Origin: Verrucomicrobiota bacterium
GTDB lineage: Bacteria; Verrucomicrobiota; Verrucomicrobiia; Limisphaerales; SXTU01
Assembly (NCBI GenBank): GCA_016235545.1
Contig: JACRKB010000091.1
Coordinates: 1-34,966, forward strand
DNA: 34,966 nt
Direction: 5' to 3'
Shown here one piece after another: positions 7,438-15,346 of this stretch. Below the pieces are notes generated by a model. The model searched no databases and was not told where the DNA came from. It saw nothing but the letters and a program-made list of their open reading frames with translations. Both the position numbers and the translations under genes were made by a program. Numbering within the stretch: the first letter of the stretch is position 1; the number at the start of each line of letters is the position of its first letter.

Positions 7438-7944
7438 TCAACGTTGCTGTTCAAAGGCCGCCAGCAGTTCCACGTCCGCCGCCGACTGGTTCAGGCGGCT
7501 GATGACCTCGAAGTCCTTCAGCATTTCCACGCTCGGCCCGCGCGCGATGGCGGCGATGTGTTCAACACTGCGTGCAACCTGCGTTTGCGTGCGGACGCGC
7601 CGGCCTTGGAGAACCACCACCGCCGATAGCAGAAGCACGGCGAAGGCGAACTGCGTCGCCAGCGACGGCCAGCGAAGCCACGCGCGCCATCCCGCCCCGA
7701 TGGATGCGGCTGCGGCACGCCTTTCCTGCGCGTCAATCTCGAGCCAGACACGGGCCATGAAATTCGAGGGCACGGGCGGCTCCGGCATCCGGCGGAGCGC
7801 CGAGCAGAGAGCGGCTTCTTCATCCCAACGCTCCCGGTCAGCGGTATGCACGGCCAGCCAGCCAGCGACGCGTGCCAGCTCGTCCGGCGTCAGCGAGCGT
7901 TTCTGCCGGAGGGCGAGGAATTCTTCAAACTCGGTGTTGTTCAT
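7438..7944 (-). CDS. Anti-sigma-factor-like single-span membrane protein
   Basis: The ATG at 7944 gives MNNTEFEEF and 168 residues. A cytosolic N-terminal region of about 85 residues precedes one membrane span (FAFAVLLLSAVVVLQ), followed by a region of about 55 residues. No HxxxCxxC zinc motif is present. It lies 46 bp downstream of the ECF sigma gene in the same orientation, the usual place for a regulator that sequesters the sigma factor at the membrane. The call depends more on position and topology than on sequence motifs. The downstream gene starts 3 nt after its stop. Confidence 0.7.
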   Translation of the reverse strand: MNNTEFEEFLALRQKRSLTPDELARVAGWLAVHTADRERWDEEAALCSALRRMPEPPVPSNFMARVWLEIDAQERRAAAASIGAGWRAWLRWPSLATQFAFAVLLLSAVVVLQGRRVRTQTQVARSVEHIAAIARGPSVEMLKDFEVISRLNQSAADVELLAAFEQQR

Positions 7945-7990
7945 GTTGGCCTTCCATTTGATACCCGCAGCGCGGGCAAAGTTGCAGGGT

Positions 7991-8599
7991 TCATTCGTCC
8001 TTCCATTCCCCGGTGCGCAGATACGGTTTGAGCCGGGCCTTGAGCGTCTCGCGGGCACGGTGGATGAGGGATTTAACAGCCGAAAGGGAGCAGCCCAGCA
8101 CCTCGGCGATGTCGTCGTAGGCCAGCTCGTCCCGCTGCCAGAGCAGGAGGGCGGTGCGCTGGTTCTCCGGCAGGGCGGCGAGGGCCTCGGCCACTTTCTC
8201 CTCCAGCTCGCCGCAGAGCATTGCGTCCGAAGCGCTGGCCACACGCTTTTCCTCGACGCTGTGGCCGCGCGGCTCGTCGGTGCCCGCGTGCGCCGGGGCG
8301 TCGAGGGAATCGGCGGGGTGCCGCGAGCGGCGTCGGAATTCGTTGAGGCAAAGGTTGCGGGCGATGGTGAAGAGCCAAGTGGAGAACTTCGCGGACGGCT
8401 CGTAGCGGGCGGCGGATTTCCAGACTTGCACGAAGACGCCTTGCGCGAGGTCCTCCGCCTCCGTCGCGTCCGGCAGCGTGCGGAAGATGAAGTTCAGCAC
8501 CGGCTGCTGGTAGCGGGCGACCAGCTCCTCAAACGCCGCGCGGTCGCCACGCTTGACGCGGAGCATCAGCATGGCATCGGGGTCGGTGGCGTCGGGCAT
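7991..8599 (-). CDS. ECF-subfamily RNA polymerase sigma factor
   Basis: The 202-residue protein from ATG 8599 (MPDATDPDAML) has sigma region 2 at about residues 15-85 (FEELVARYQQPVLNFI, AEDLAQGVFVQVWK). A linker follows, then region 4 at about 145-195 (ALPENQRTALLL, YDDIAEVLGCSLSAVKSLI). Region 3 is absent, as in extracytoplasmic-function sigma factors. The longer track start falls in repeat B1 and is rejected. It heads a three-gene set with an anti-sigma-like protein and a secreted protein, suggesting a response to envelope conditions. Targets cannot be read from this window. Confidence 0.92.
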   Translation of the reverse strand: MPDATDPDAMLMLRVKRGDRAAFEELVARYQQPVLNFIFRTLPDATEAEDLAQGVFVQVWKSAARYEPSAKFSTWLFTIARNLCLNEFRRRSRHPADSLDAPAHAGTDEPRGHSVEEKRVASASDAMLCGELEEKVAEALAALPENQRTALLLWQRDELAYDDIAEVLGCSLSAVKSLIHRARETLKARLKPYLRTGEWKDE

Positions 8600-8646
8600 C
8601 TGGCGCGACGGTAGCAAACACCGTTGCCGGGCGAAAGTTGGTTCAG

Positions 8647-8837
8647 CCGGAACGATTCTTTTGCCACGGATGGAACACAGATGAAACACGGTTGGGGACG
8701 AGGAAAGGGAAACCTTTCAAGGAGACGAACACGCACATCAGACGGTGGTGGCCAACCCGGCGGGCATCGTCAAGCCAGTCGACTGCTCTTCCGTGTAAAA
8801 TCCGTGTTCCATCCGTGGCTCAACTGCATGGTTCCGG
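8647..8837 (+). mobile_element. Non-autonomous insertion element B1 with TIRs and target duplication
   Basis: The 191-bp element is bounded by 7-bp terminal inverted repeats CCGGAAC (8647-8653) and GTTCCGG (8831-8837). It is flanked by a perfect 5-bp direct repeat TTCAG (8642-8646 and 8838-8842). Inside, GCCACGGATGGAACAC (8663-8678) pairs perfectly with 8804-8819. It has no ORF of its own. Copies are at 15347-15506 and 32876-33057. Its right end supplies the ATG at 8828 of the pseudouridine synthase ORF. Confidence 0.85.
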
Positions 8838-9598
8838 TTCAGAATATCCGCGAGGTTGGAAGCGAGGTGCTGCTGGGTTACAACCTGCCTGTGCCGAACA
8901 CGCAGCCACTCCGCCGACTCGATCAGATGCTCTCCTCCTGCGGCTATTGCAGCCGGAGCGAGGCGCGCCTGTGGGTGCGCGGCGGGCGCGTGCTCGTGGG
9001 TGGCCAGCGGGCAGAGGCGGTGGAGCAAAAGGCGCGGGCGGCGGACGTGGTCGTGGATGGCGAGCCGCTTGATTCGCCGGAGGGAATTCTCGTCTTGTTG
9101 CACAAGCCCGCCGGCCACGTCTGCTCACACGACACGAAGGAAGGCCCGCGCGTCTTTGACCTGCTGCCGCCCCGCTGGCTCAAGCGCAACCCTCCGATCA
9201 CCTCCGTGGGCCGGCTGGACAAAGACGCCACCGGCGCACTGGTCATCAGCGACCAGGGCGAGCTGGTGCATCGCTGGACTTCGCCCAAGCGGCACGTGAC
9301 CAAGCTCTACGAAGTGACAGTGGACCGCGACCTCGACGCGTCGCTTATCGGCGTCTTCGCCGCTGGCGAGCTGGTGCTGGAGGACGAGCACAAGCCGTGT
9401 CTCCCCGCGAAGCTGGAAATAGTGAGCGCCCGCGAGGCGCGGCTGGAGCTGACGGAGGGCAAGTATCACCAGGTGAAGAGGATGTTCGCCAGCCAGGGCT
9501 GGACGGTCATGCGGCTGCATCGCAGCCGCTTCGGAGAATTCGATCTGGGAGATTTGCCCGTGGGCCAATGGCGGCGGATTCATTCAGCCACGGATTGA
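8828..9598 (+). CDS. RsuA/RluB-family 16S/23S rRNA pseudouridine synthase
   Basis: The protein isomerises a uridine in rRNA to pseudouridine. An S4 RNA-binding domain begins at about residue 28 (RRLDQMLSSCGYCSRSEARL). The catalytic domain carries GRLDKDATGALVIS with the conserved Asp, and KYHQVKRMF near the C-terminus. From ATG 8828 it has 256 residues, but that ATG lies in the end of element B1. GTG at 8867 or 8891 could be the ancestral start, which would remove 13 or 21 non-conserved residues. The stop lies in the mini-B palindrome shared with the convergent CWC gene. RsuA and RluB/E/F subtypes cannot be separated here. Confidence 0.88.
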   Translation: MVPVQNIREVGSEVLLGYNLPVPNTQPLRRLDQMLSSCGYCSRSEARLWVRGGRVLVGGQRAEAVEQKARAADVVVDGEPLDSPEGILVLLHKPAGHVCSHDTKEGPRVFDLLPPRWLKRNPPITSVGRLDKDATGALVISDQGELVHRWTSPKRHVTKLYEVTVDRDLDASLIGVFAAGELVLEDEHKPCLPAKLEIVSAREARLELTEGKYHQVKRMFASQGWTVMRLHRSRFGEFDLGDLPVGQWRRIHSATD

Positions 9599-9673
9599 AC
9601 ACGGATTCGCAATCAAGCCGGTCCGGCGAACTGCGGTCCCTTCACCCGTGTTCAATCCGTGTTCGTTCCACGG
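9588..9673. repeat. Mini-B palindrome carrying the stops of two convergent genes
   Basis: CCACGGATTGAACACGG (9588-9604) has its inverted counterpart in CCGTGTTCAATCCGTG (9646-9661) followed by TTCCACGG. Each arm contains GGATTGA, whose TGA ends one gene: the pseudouridine synthase on plus (9596-9598) and the CWC gene on minus (9652-9654). It probably also acts as a bidirectional terminator. Confidence 0.8.
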
Positions 9674-9855
9674 CCAAGTTTCTTCTCGATATGGGCGCGG
9701 AGGCACGCTGGGCAGAGGCAGTCGGTGGTGGCATCCGTCGGCATCGGGAGGCGCGGTAGTTCCATGCACCAGCAAGTATTCGCGCCGCAGTGGGCGAGGC
9801 ACTCGAAGACCGCGCCGCACGCGGGGCAGCGTTTGCTTTCGGCGTGGCGGCTCAT
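9652..9855 (-). CDS. Cysteine-rich CWC family protein
   Basis: This 67-residue protein has nine cysteines arranged as CPACG, CLAHCG, CWC, then CLCPACL. That pattern and length fit the small cysteine-rich CWC family, which is presumed to bind metal and has no established function. The ATG at 9855 starts directly before the first Cys pair. The final residues GRGTNTD and the TGA come from the mini-B palindrome. It is convergent with the pseudouridine synthase gene. Confidence 0.8.
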   Translation of the reverse strand: MSRHAESKRCPACGAVFECLAHCGANTCWCMELPRLPMPTDATTDCLCPACLRAHIEKKLGRGTNTD

Positions 9856-9869
9856 GCGATGAAGAGAGT

Positions 9870-9942
9870 GTCGCGCGAAGTCCGCGAAGGAAGCGAAGTT
9901 TTTCCAGCTCGGCCTTGGACCCTTTCACGTCCTTCGCGCGAC
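9870..9942. repeat. Hairpin with 11-bp perfect arms (GTCGCGCGAAG)
   Basis: GTCGCGCGAAG (9870-9880) is the reverse complement of CTTCGCGCGAC (9932-9942). It lies in the 97-bp gap between the btuB-like stop (9953) and the CWC start (9855), both on the minus strand, so it may terminate the receptor transcript. No T-run follows. Confidence 0.65.
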
Positions 9943-9952
9943 CAGAGACGGC

Positions 9953-11992
9953 TCAAAACGTGGCCGAGACGCCTGCCTGAAAATTAATCCCAGGCGCAGG
10001 GTTGTGGCGCGGAAGGGACGGCGGCGGGAATGGGAACGTGGCAGTGGGGAATTGCTCGTAGCGGCGGTCCAGCAAATTGTTCACTGCCGCGTAGGTCGTG
10101 AGATGCTTCCACTGGTGGCTCAGCTTCGTGTTGACCACGGCATAAGTGTTCGCGGGGAGCAGGTTGGGCAGGTCGTTGAATCGGCGCTGGCCGGTGACGT
10201 AGATCGTCTCGATGCGCCAGAGCCAGCCGGGGGCGGGGCGGAAGTTCACGCCACCGTTCAACTGCCACTCGGGCACGAGCACCTGGCGCTGGCCGGTGTA
10301 GGTGCCGCTGGTGAAGTGGGCGTCAGAGTAGGCGGCGTTGAAGGTGACCTCCACCCACTCGGCGGGCTGGGAATTCAGGCTCAACTCAACACCCGTGCGC
10401 AAAGCGTCGGCGCTGCCGGCGGCCCCGGCGGCAGGGTCGGAGAAGATATCGTCGTCCACCCAGCTCCGGTAGTAAGTGAGGCCGCCGCCGAGGAGTTTGT
10501 GCGCCTGGCTACGGACGCCGATCTCGACGGTCCGGGCGTTGACGGGCACGAGCGCGGGGTTGCCGAAGAAGCGCGGGTCGGCGCTGACGACGTCATTGGC
10601 ACTGGGCAGGCGGTAGGCTTGCGAGAGCGAGACCCAGGCGGAGGACTTCTCGGTGAACTCGTAATTGAGGCTGCCTTTCGGACTCCACACATTGTTTTCC
10701 TTGCTGCCAGTGAAGGCGGGGAAGGCGAAGGGCACATTCATGAACGTGCTGCGGTGGTCGAAGCGCGTGCCGGCGGCAAGGGACAACTTCGGCGTGATCT
10801 GAAGCGTGTCCTGCACGAAGAAACTCAGCGTGGAGGAGTCGTGGACCGTCGTGCCGAAGCCGATTTGGGTGAAGTCCTGCCGCACCGCCTCGGCGCCGAA
10901 TGTGAGCGTGTTGGCGCGCTGCCCCGGCTCGGTCTTCCAGTCCACTTGCAGTGTGCCGCCGTAGCTGGGCTGCTCGGTGGTGATGTTGGCAAAGCCGACG
11001 TTGAAGCCGCTGTCCTTCGTCGCAAATGCCTTCGCGTTCACCGTCCACGCGTCCTCGAAGGACTTGTGGTAGGCGATCCAGCCGCGATGCAGCTCCTGCT
11101 CGAAGAGGAACTGAGTCGCACCGCGCTGGCGCGGGTTTGCGGCAAACTGCGCGGGCGTGAGGATGTCAGGGTTCTCGCTGTGCTCGTCGTGGAACTGGTA
11201 GCTGAGGGTGAAGCGGCCCGCCGGGGTCTCGATGGACGGCTTGGCGAGGAAGTTCCAGCCGCGATAGTTCGCGCCATCGCGCCAGCCAGCCCACTCGTTG
11301 CGGCTGCCGGTGACCACGTAGCTGAAGGCGTTCGCGCGCCCGCTGACAGAGAAGCTGCCTTGGTAGAAGCCAAGATTGCCGACACTCGCGCCGAGGCTGC
11401 CGGAGAAGGGTTTGTTCGCCGCTTCCTTCGTGATGATGTTGATCACGCCCGCTGCCGCGCCCTCGCCGTAAGTGGTGGAGGCACCCCCGCGAATGACCTC
11501 GATGCGCTCGATGGCGGAGAGCGGGACGGAGTTCCAGAGGAAGAAGCCGAGGCCCGCGTCGTTCACGCGCACGCCGTCCACGAGGATGAGCGCACCCGCC
11601 TTGTCACCGTATCCACGAAGGCTGAAGGGCGCGGTCTGGCCGCCGAAGCCCACGGAATCAAGAGAGGAAAAGCCAGCTTGCTGCGAGAGAAGCTCCGGCA
11701 GCGTGAAGGCGGGTGACGCCGCGATGATCTCGCGGGTGATCACGGAGACGTTCGCCGGAACTTTCTCGACGGCGACGGTCTGCTCCGGCAGCCGCGTGGC
11801 GGTGACAACGAGGGCGGGGAGTTGGACGAGGGCGTTGGTCTTGGTCTCCTGTGCCGCTGCGCCTGAAGAGAGGACGGCGAGGAGAGGATAGAGGATAGAG
11901 GATGGAGGAAAGCGAAGACTGCCGAGCCATTCTCTTCCTGCTGACTCCTGACCGCTGACCACTGACCGCTGACTGTTGTTTGCTGATTTCAT
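9953..11992 (-). CDS. btuB: TonB-dependent outer-membrane receptor, BtuB-like (cobalamin)
   Basis: The 679-residue protein has a signal peptide, a TonB-box-like segment (LVVTATRLPE), a plug domain (about 60-170, with LRGYGDKAGALILVDGVRV and RIEVIRGGAS) and a 22-strand-type barrel ending in an aromatic residue (GVSATF). Substrate assignment to B12 rests on the cobalamin riboswitch and terminator directly upstream on the same strand. BtuB imports corrinoids into the periplasm. The signal peptide is odd: residues of about 5-35 (NNSQRSVVSGQES, PPSSILYPL) are encoded by two low-complexity tracts, and only LLAVLSSGAAAQ looks conventional. No BtuF/C/D genes are in view. Confidence 0.85.
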   Translation of the reverse strand: MKSANNSQRSVVSGQESAGREWLGSLRFPPSSILYPLLAVLSSGAAAQETKTNALVQLPALVVTATRLPEQTVAVEKVPANVSVITREIIAASPAFTLPELLSQQAGFSSLDSVGFGGQTAPFSLRGYGDKAGALILVDGVRVNDAGLGFFLWNSVPLSAIERIEVIRGGASTTYGEGAAAGVINIITKEAANKPFSGSLGASVGNLGFYQGSFSVSGRANAFSYVVTGSRNEWAGWRDGANYRGWNFLAKPSIETPAGRFTLSYQFHDEHSENPDILTPAQFAANPRQRGATQFLFEQELHRGWIAYHKSFEDAWTVNAKAFATKDSGFNVGFANITTEQPSYGGTLQVDWKTEPGQRANTLTFGAEAVRQDFTQIGFGTTVHDSSTLSFFVQDTLQITPKLSLAAGTRFDHRSTFMNVPFAFPAFTGSKENNVWSPKGSLNYEFTEKSSAWVSLSQAYRLPSANDVVSADPRFFGNPALVPVNARTVEIGVRSQAHKLLGGGLTYYRSWVDDDIFSDPAAGAAGSADALRTGVELSLNSQPAEWVEVTFNAAYSDAHFTSGTYTGQRQVLVPEWQLNGGVNFRPAPGWLWRIETIYVTGQRRFNDLPNLLPANTYAVVNTKLSHQWKHLTTYAAVNNLLDRRYEQFPTATFPFPPPSLPRHNPAPGINFQAGVSATF
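11885..11978. repeat. Low-complexity tracts F3 inside the btuB signal-peptide region
   Basis: GGATAGAGGATAGAGGATGG (11885-11904) and CTGACCGCTGACCACTGACC-type repeats (11941-11978) flank a short unique piece. Both tracts are translated in the N-terminus of the TonB receptor. The second resembles the CAGCGGTCAGC stem at 20095-20127. Confidence 0.65.
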
Positions 11993-12074
11993 TCTGGTCT
12001 TTCACTGCAAGCCCCGCGCGGGTTCCTGGGCGCGCGGAGCGGTTGGTGTTGGAGACCAGATGGGAGGCGAAAGC

Positions 12075-12111
12075 AAAAAGCCTTCACCTCCGCAAATTGG
12101 AGAATGAAGGC
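12075..12111 (-). terminator. Rho-independent terminator in the cobalamin-riboswitch leader
   Basis: On the minus strand GCCTTCA and CTCC pair with GGAG and TGAAGGC, and the stem is followed immediately by TTTTT. It lies between the aptamer (ending near 12203) and the receptor ATG at 11992, so it is the expected expression platform for transcriptional attenuation. Confidence 0.8.
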
Positions 12112-12202
12112 ATCTCAATCCCGCCGAAAGATGGTTCGCCGGGCTGGCCTCATCCTTCTCTTTGTCGGAGAAGCGGGCGCGCGTGAGCGTGCCCTGACGA
12201 GC

Positions 12203-12346
12203 GCTGACAAGCCGGTATCCTGACTCCGGGCTTCAAACCTCGCTCCCGCCTTCCCGACCTTCAGTCAGTGGCATTGGGAGTCCGTAGCCCGTCACAGTGG
12301 CGCAACCGTCCCCGGTTCTCACGGGGTTCCCTGCACTTGTAAGCGG
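12203..12346 (-). promoter_or_regulatory. Cobalamin riboswitch upstream of btuB
   Basis: Reading the minus strand, the core elements appear in order: a P1 5' strand (CTTACAAG), AGGGAA, GTGAGAA, GACGG, GCGCCACTGTGA, a second GCCACTG, GGGAAGGC, and the 3' closing part AGTCAGGATACCGGCTTGTC. This matches the AdoCbl-type cobalamin aptamer. B12 binding is expected to favour the terminator at 12075-12111 and shut off the receptor. The remainder of the 590-bp gene-free stretch (11993-12582) holds a GC-rich hairpin at 12014-12037 and a GGCGGAGC palindrome at 12351-12367. The promoter must lie between 12346 and 12582, but I cannot place it. Confidence 0.92.
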
Positions 12347-12582
12347 TGGTGGCGGAGCAGCTCCGCCGTTGTTCAAAGAACCGGGCGCGGTTGTAGGGCC
12401 ACGCCAGCCTGAAGCCAAGCGGAAAGTCCAGGTTGTGAGAAAATGAGTCGCCATTTCAGGGCGATGCCCAGACTGGGTTTTGATGCACCTTCGGAGCGCT
12501 CTCGCCGGAGTTCGGCCCACGACTGAATTCCGAAGTCGCACGGGGCTGCCGAGGACCGAGGTGTCGCGTTCGTCCGTGCCGA

Positions 12583-13836
12583 TTACTGCCCGCCCAGGAC
12601 CGTCGGGCCCCCCCTCTCGTCCCCGAACTTCAGCGCTTCGTTGACCAGAATCTCGCCGGTGCGCTCACCAAGGCTGGTGCGAGAGACGTAGGCGTAGCGT
12701 TTGAAGCTCTCGAAGTCCTCCTTCGTGAGGATGTATCCATAGGCGTCGTTGGTCAGGCCAAAGAGCAGGTTGTGTTCGCCGCGCATTTTGCGTTTGAGAT
12801 AGAAGCCGATGTTGGGCAGCGCCTCGCCGGGGATGGTGAGGATCTGCGCGTTGCCGATGTTCACAAGGTTGAACTGCGTCGTGACACTCTCCACGTTCGC
12901 GCCGGCGGCTCCGGGCGTGAGCTTCAGCAGCGCGCGCATCAGCGGCGAGTCCACGGGCAACGTCAGCGTGCGGGCGGCGCAGAAAAGTTTGGGCGAGCCC
13001 TGCACCGGCGCGGCCTGCACGATCCGCAGCGCCTCGCCGGCCAGCAACGTGCCGATGCGCTGGCACTCCGCCCAGGTTCTGGCTTCGCGGCCCTCGGGTT
13101 GGCGATTGTCGGCTGTGACCATGCCGCCTTGCGCGCTGTTCATGAAGATGGCCGTGCCACCGCCCTTCGCGGCGATCTCGTCGCAGAGCGGCCCGATGAG
13201 GTCGGGACTGCAAACCCCGGCGGCACTGCCGATGACTTCGGGATGGATCGCATAGTTGACGAGTGTGGCGAAGGGTTTGCCCAAGGCATCGAGCGCCTGG
13301 ATGACATGGCAGCGCGGGTCGTAGAGCTGCTCGGCATAATAGTTGTAGGCGATTTTCCCCTTGGCCTCGCCAGTCGCAATCCGGAGCTGCGCGGGCTGCA
13401 GTTTCGCAACGGCCTCGTTGATCGCTTCGGCCATGCGGGTGCAGACAATGGCCAGAAACTTGGGATCACTCGACGTTCCACCCTTGCCGTCGGGAAAGCC
13501 GTAGCAATCGGGCGCGCTGTGCGTGTGCGTGGCGCCGATCAGGATGTTCTCCGGCGGAATGCCTTTGACTGCGGCGCGGACCCGATTGCCCAGCACCGCT
13601 GGAAGGCCGAGGAAGTCCGCGCTGACCATCGCGACGCGCGTGCTGCCATCCTCAAACACGAGCGCCCGCACGGTCAGGTCACCCTCCGCGCGCGTGGCCG
13701 GTCGCCCGGCTCCGACACCGCCGCTTACTGGCAACAGCGGGTCAGGCGTGACGACACGCGTTGCAATGCCCGCGCGGAAACCGGTGGCGGCGTCAGCCAC
13801 GCACAGCAAACAGAGGAGGAGGACGAGCGATTTCAT
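12583..13836 (-). CDS. Neutral/alkaline ceramidase-like secreted protein (first copy)
   Basis: The 417-residue protein has a signal peptide (MKSLVLLLCLLCVADA) and the fold signature of the N-terminal domain of neutral non-lysosomal ceramidases. It begins FRAGIATRVVTP, carries GATHTHSAPD with putative zinc ligands H104 and H106, and NYAIHPEV further on. Where ceramidases show a GDVSPN-type loop with the catalytic serine, this copy reads SAQGGMVTADN, so amidase activity is doubtful. It follows a paralogue on the same strand by 120 bp. Proteins of this family are common in Verrucomicrobiota and may act on other amides or esters. Confidence 0.82.
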   Translation of the reverse strand: MKSLVLLLCLLCVADAATGFRAGIATRVVTPDPLLPVSGGVGAGRPATRAEGDLTVRALVFEDGSTRVAMVSADFLGLPAVLGNRVRAAVKGIPPENILIGATHTHSAPDCYGFPDGKGGTSSDPKFLAIVCTRMAEAINEAVAKLQPAQLRIATGEAKGKIAYNYYAEQLYDPRCHVIQALDALGKPFATLVNYAIHPEVIGSAAGVCSPDLIGPLCDEIAAKGGGTAIFMNSAQGGMVTADNRQPEGREARTWAECQRIGTLLAGEALRIVQAAPVQGSPKLFCAARTLTLPVDSPLMRALLKLTPGAAGANVESVTTQFNLVNIGNAQILTIPGEALPNIGFYLKRKMRGEHNLLFGLTNDAYGYILTKEDFESFKRYAYVSRTSLGERTGEILVNEALKFGDERGGPTVLGGQ

Positions 13837-13930
13837 GGCTTGTTGGAAATGTGTTGTGCGGCGAGTAGGTCAGGTGCCGTGTGCTGGCGCAAGTGCGCGG
13901 TATTGAAGCGCCAAGGTTGCCGTGCAAAAC

Positions 13931-13955
13931 GTGCCGGCGATTTGCAATCGCCGAC
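13931..13955. repeat. Palindromic element E2, half copy
   Basis: GTGCCGGCGATTTGCAATCG corresponds to one arm of family E. It contains the mini-palindrome GGCGATT-TGC-AATCGCC. It ends 1 bp from the stop codon of the second ceramidase-like gene (13957-13959) and could form a short terminating hairpin. Confidence 0.65.
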
Positions 13956-13956
13956 G

Positions 13957-15264
13957 CTATTTCAGTTTCCCCTGCATCTGGAAAACCCACGTCAGCGCCG
14001 TGTTCATCAACTGCTCGCCCGCACCAACCGCTGCGGGCGCGACCTGGTTGTCCGCGCCGTAGCCGCCCTCGGCGGCGGCCTCGATGGTTGGGAAGTATTG
14101 ATGGTAGCCGTTGCTGTAGCCGAAGAAGAACAGCCGCTCCACCCGCGCCCGCTCCCGCAGCCGGAGCGCGTGCTGGCAGAAGAACTCGCCGGACGCTCCC
14201 ACGAGTGCGGTGTCGCCGTTGAGCACTGCGACGGTGAGGCGCGGGCGGATGCCGTCGGCAAATTCATCGGCGAAATTCGCGACCAGCTCGGGGAAGAACG
14301 CGAACGAGTAGCCCAGCCGGATCAGCGGGTTGTTCAAATCGCTGCGCGACTCGAAGCGGAACCGCTCCTCGCGCACGACCAGCGAAGGCTTCGCCACCAC
14401 GGCGGGCTGGAGCGACGCCGCGAGCTTCACGACCTCGCGGGCGAGCGCCTGGCCGAAGCCGACGTGGTCCGCGTTCGTGCCTTTATTGATGGAGAGATCA
14501 CCGGATGCTCCCTGCATGAAGATGGCAGTGCCGCCAAAATCCTTCTCGACCGCCGCCTTCATCGCACCGACGTAGTCGGCGGAAAACTTCAGCGTCTGCG
14601 CCGGGAGACTCGTCGGGTGGCCGGTGAAGTTCACGAGCACGGCGAGCGGCTTGCCCGAGGTGTCATCAAAGCGCATCACGGTCAGCGAGCGGTCCACGGG
14701 CTTGAGCGGGAGCTTCGTGTGCCGGTTGCGATTGAAGCCATCGAGGTCTGCGGCGCCGGTGGCGAATTTTGCCGGGGCAAGTTTCCGGTCCGCCTCGACG
14801 ATGGCGGTGACGATGCCGTCCTCAAGCTGCTGGTAGTAGCGGATGGAAGCATCGAAACGGCCCTTGCCCTTGCCGTCCGCGTCGCTCAGTTCGAGCACCG
14901 GCCCGTGGTGCGTGTGCGAGCCGGCGACCAAGGAGTGCTCGATGCCTGCCTCGGCCTTGATGCGCTGGCGGATGTTCTGGAGGGACTTCTCCGACGGCGA
15001 GCGGCCGAGATCGAGGCCGACGATGGCGAGCTTCTTGTCACCCGCCTGGATGACGACGGCCGCCGCGTGAAGCGTATCGATCGCTCCTGTCGAGAGCATG
15101 TCATGGCGCGCGCCGTATCCCCACATCGGCACCGCCTCCTTCGGTGTGATGTCGCGCTTGGCGGCCCCGGCCTTGAAGACAGCTTCGGCGGCGAGACCTT
15201 CGGAGGCGAGGAACAGACCGGACCCGAGTGTGAGCCAGATGACGCAGCGGCGGCAGGAATTCAT
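13957..15264 (-). CDS. Neutral/alkaline ceramidase-like secreted protein (second copy)
   Basis: The ATG at 15264 opens a signal peptide (CVIWLTLGSGLFLASEGLAA) and gives 435 residues. The track's 511-aa version runs back through repeat B2 and is rejected. Shared features with the downstream paralogue are FKAGAAKRDITP, GSHTHHGP (putative zinc ligands H117, H119 and perhaps H120), VNFTGHPTS, and the loop GASGDLSINKG. That loop retains the Gly-Asp-x-Ser core of the ceramidase active site, so this copy is the better candidate for an active hydrolase. Such enzymes cleave N-acyl bonds of sphingolipids outside the cytoplasm. The true substrate is unproven. Confidence 0.84.
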   Translation of the reverse strand: MNSCRRCVIWLTLGSGLFLASEGLAAEAVFKAGAAKRDITPKEAVPMWGYGARHDMLSTGAIDTLHAAAVVIQAGDKKLAIVGLDLGRSPSEKSLQNIRQRIKAEAGIEHSLVAGSHTHHGPVLELSDADGKGKGRFDASIRYYQQLEDGIVTAIVEADRKLAPAKFATGAADLDGFNRNRHTKLPLKPVDRSLTVMRFDDTSGKPLAVLVNFTGHPTSLPAQTLKFSADYVGAMKAAVEKDFGGTAIFMQGASGDLSINKGTNADHVGFGQALAREVVKLAASLQPAVVAKPSLVVREERFRFESRSDLNNPLIRLGYSFAFFPELVANFADEFADGIRPRLTVAVLNGDTALVGASGEFFCQHALRLRERARVERLFFFGYSNGYHQYFPTIEAAAEGGYGADNQVAPAAVGAGEQLMNTALTWVFQMQGKLK

Positions 15265-15346
15265 GGACCGGATTGTTGCGTGCTGGCGCGCAGTCCGCCA
15301 GCAAACTTCACAGGGCAGTCCATACGGGGGTGCAGCTTGGCCAACA

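Noticed and set aside
8659-8827. Element B1 as a coding extension of the pseudouridine synthase or sigma gene
   Set aside because: Inverted repeats, flanking duplication and copies elsewhere show it is an inserted element; the ORF continuation is incidental.
10004-11716. 570-aa plus-strand ORF
   Set aside because: Antisense to the TonB-dependent receptor, which has clear plug and barrel motifs; the plus-strand product has none.
12233-12541. 102-aa minus-strand ORF over the riboswitch
   Set aside because: It overlaps the conserved cobalamin aptamer, has no conserved features, and is better explained as noncoding leader.
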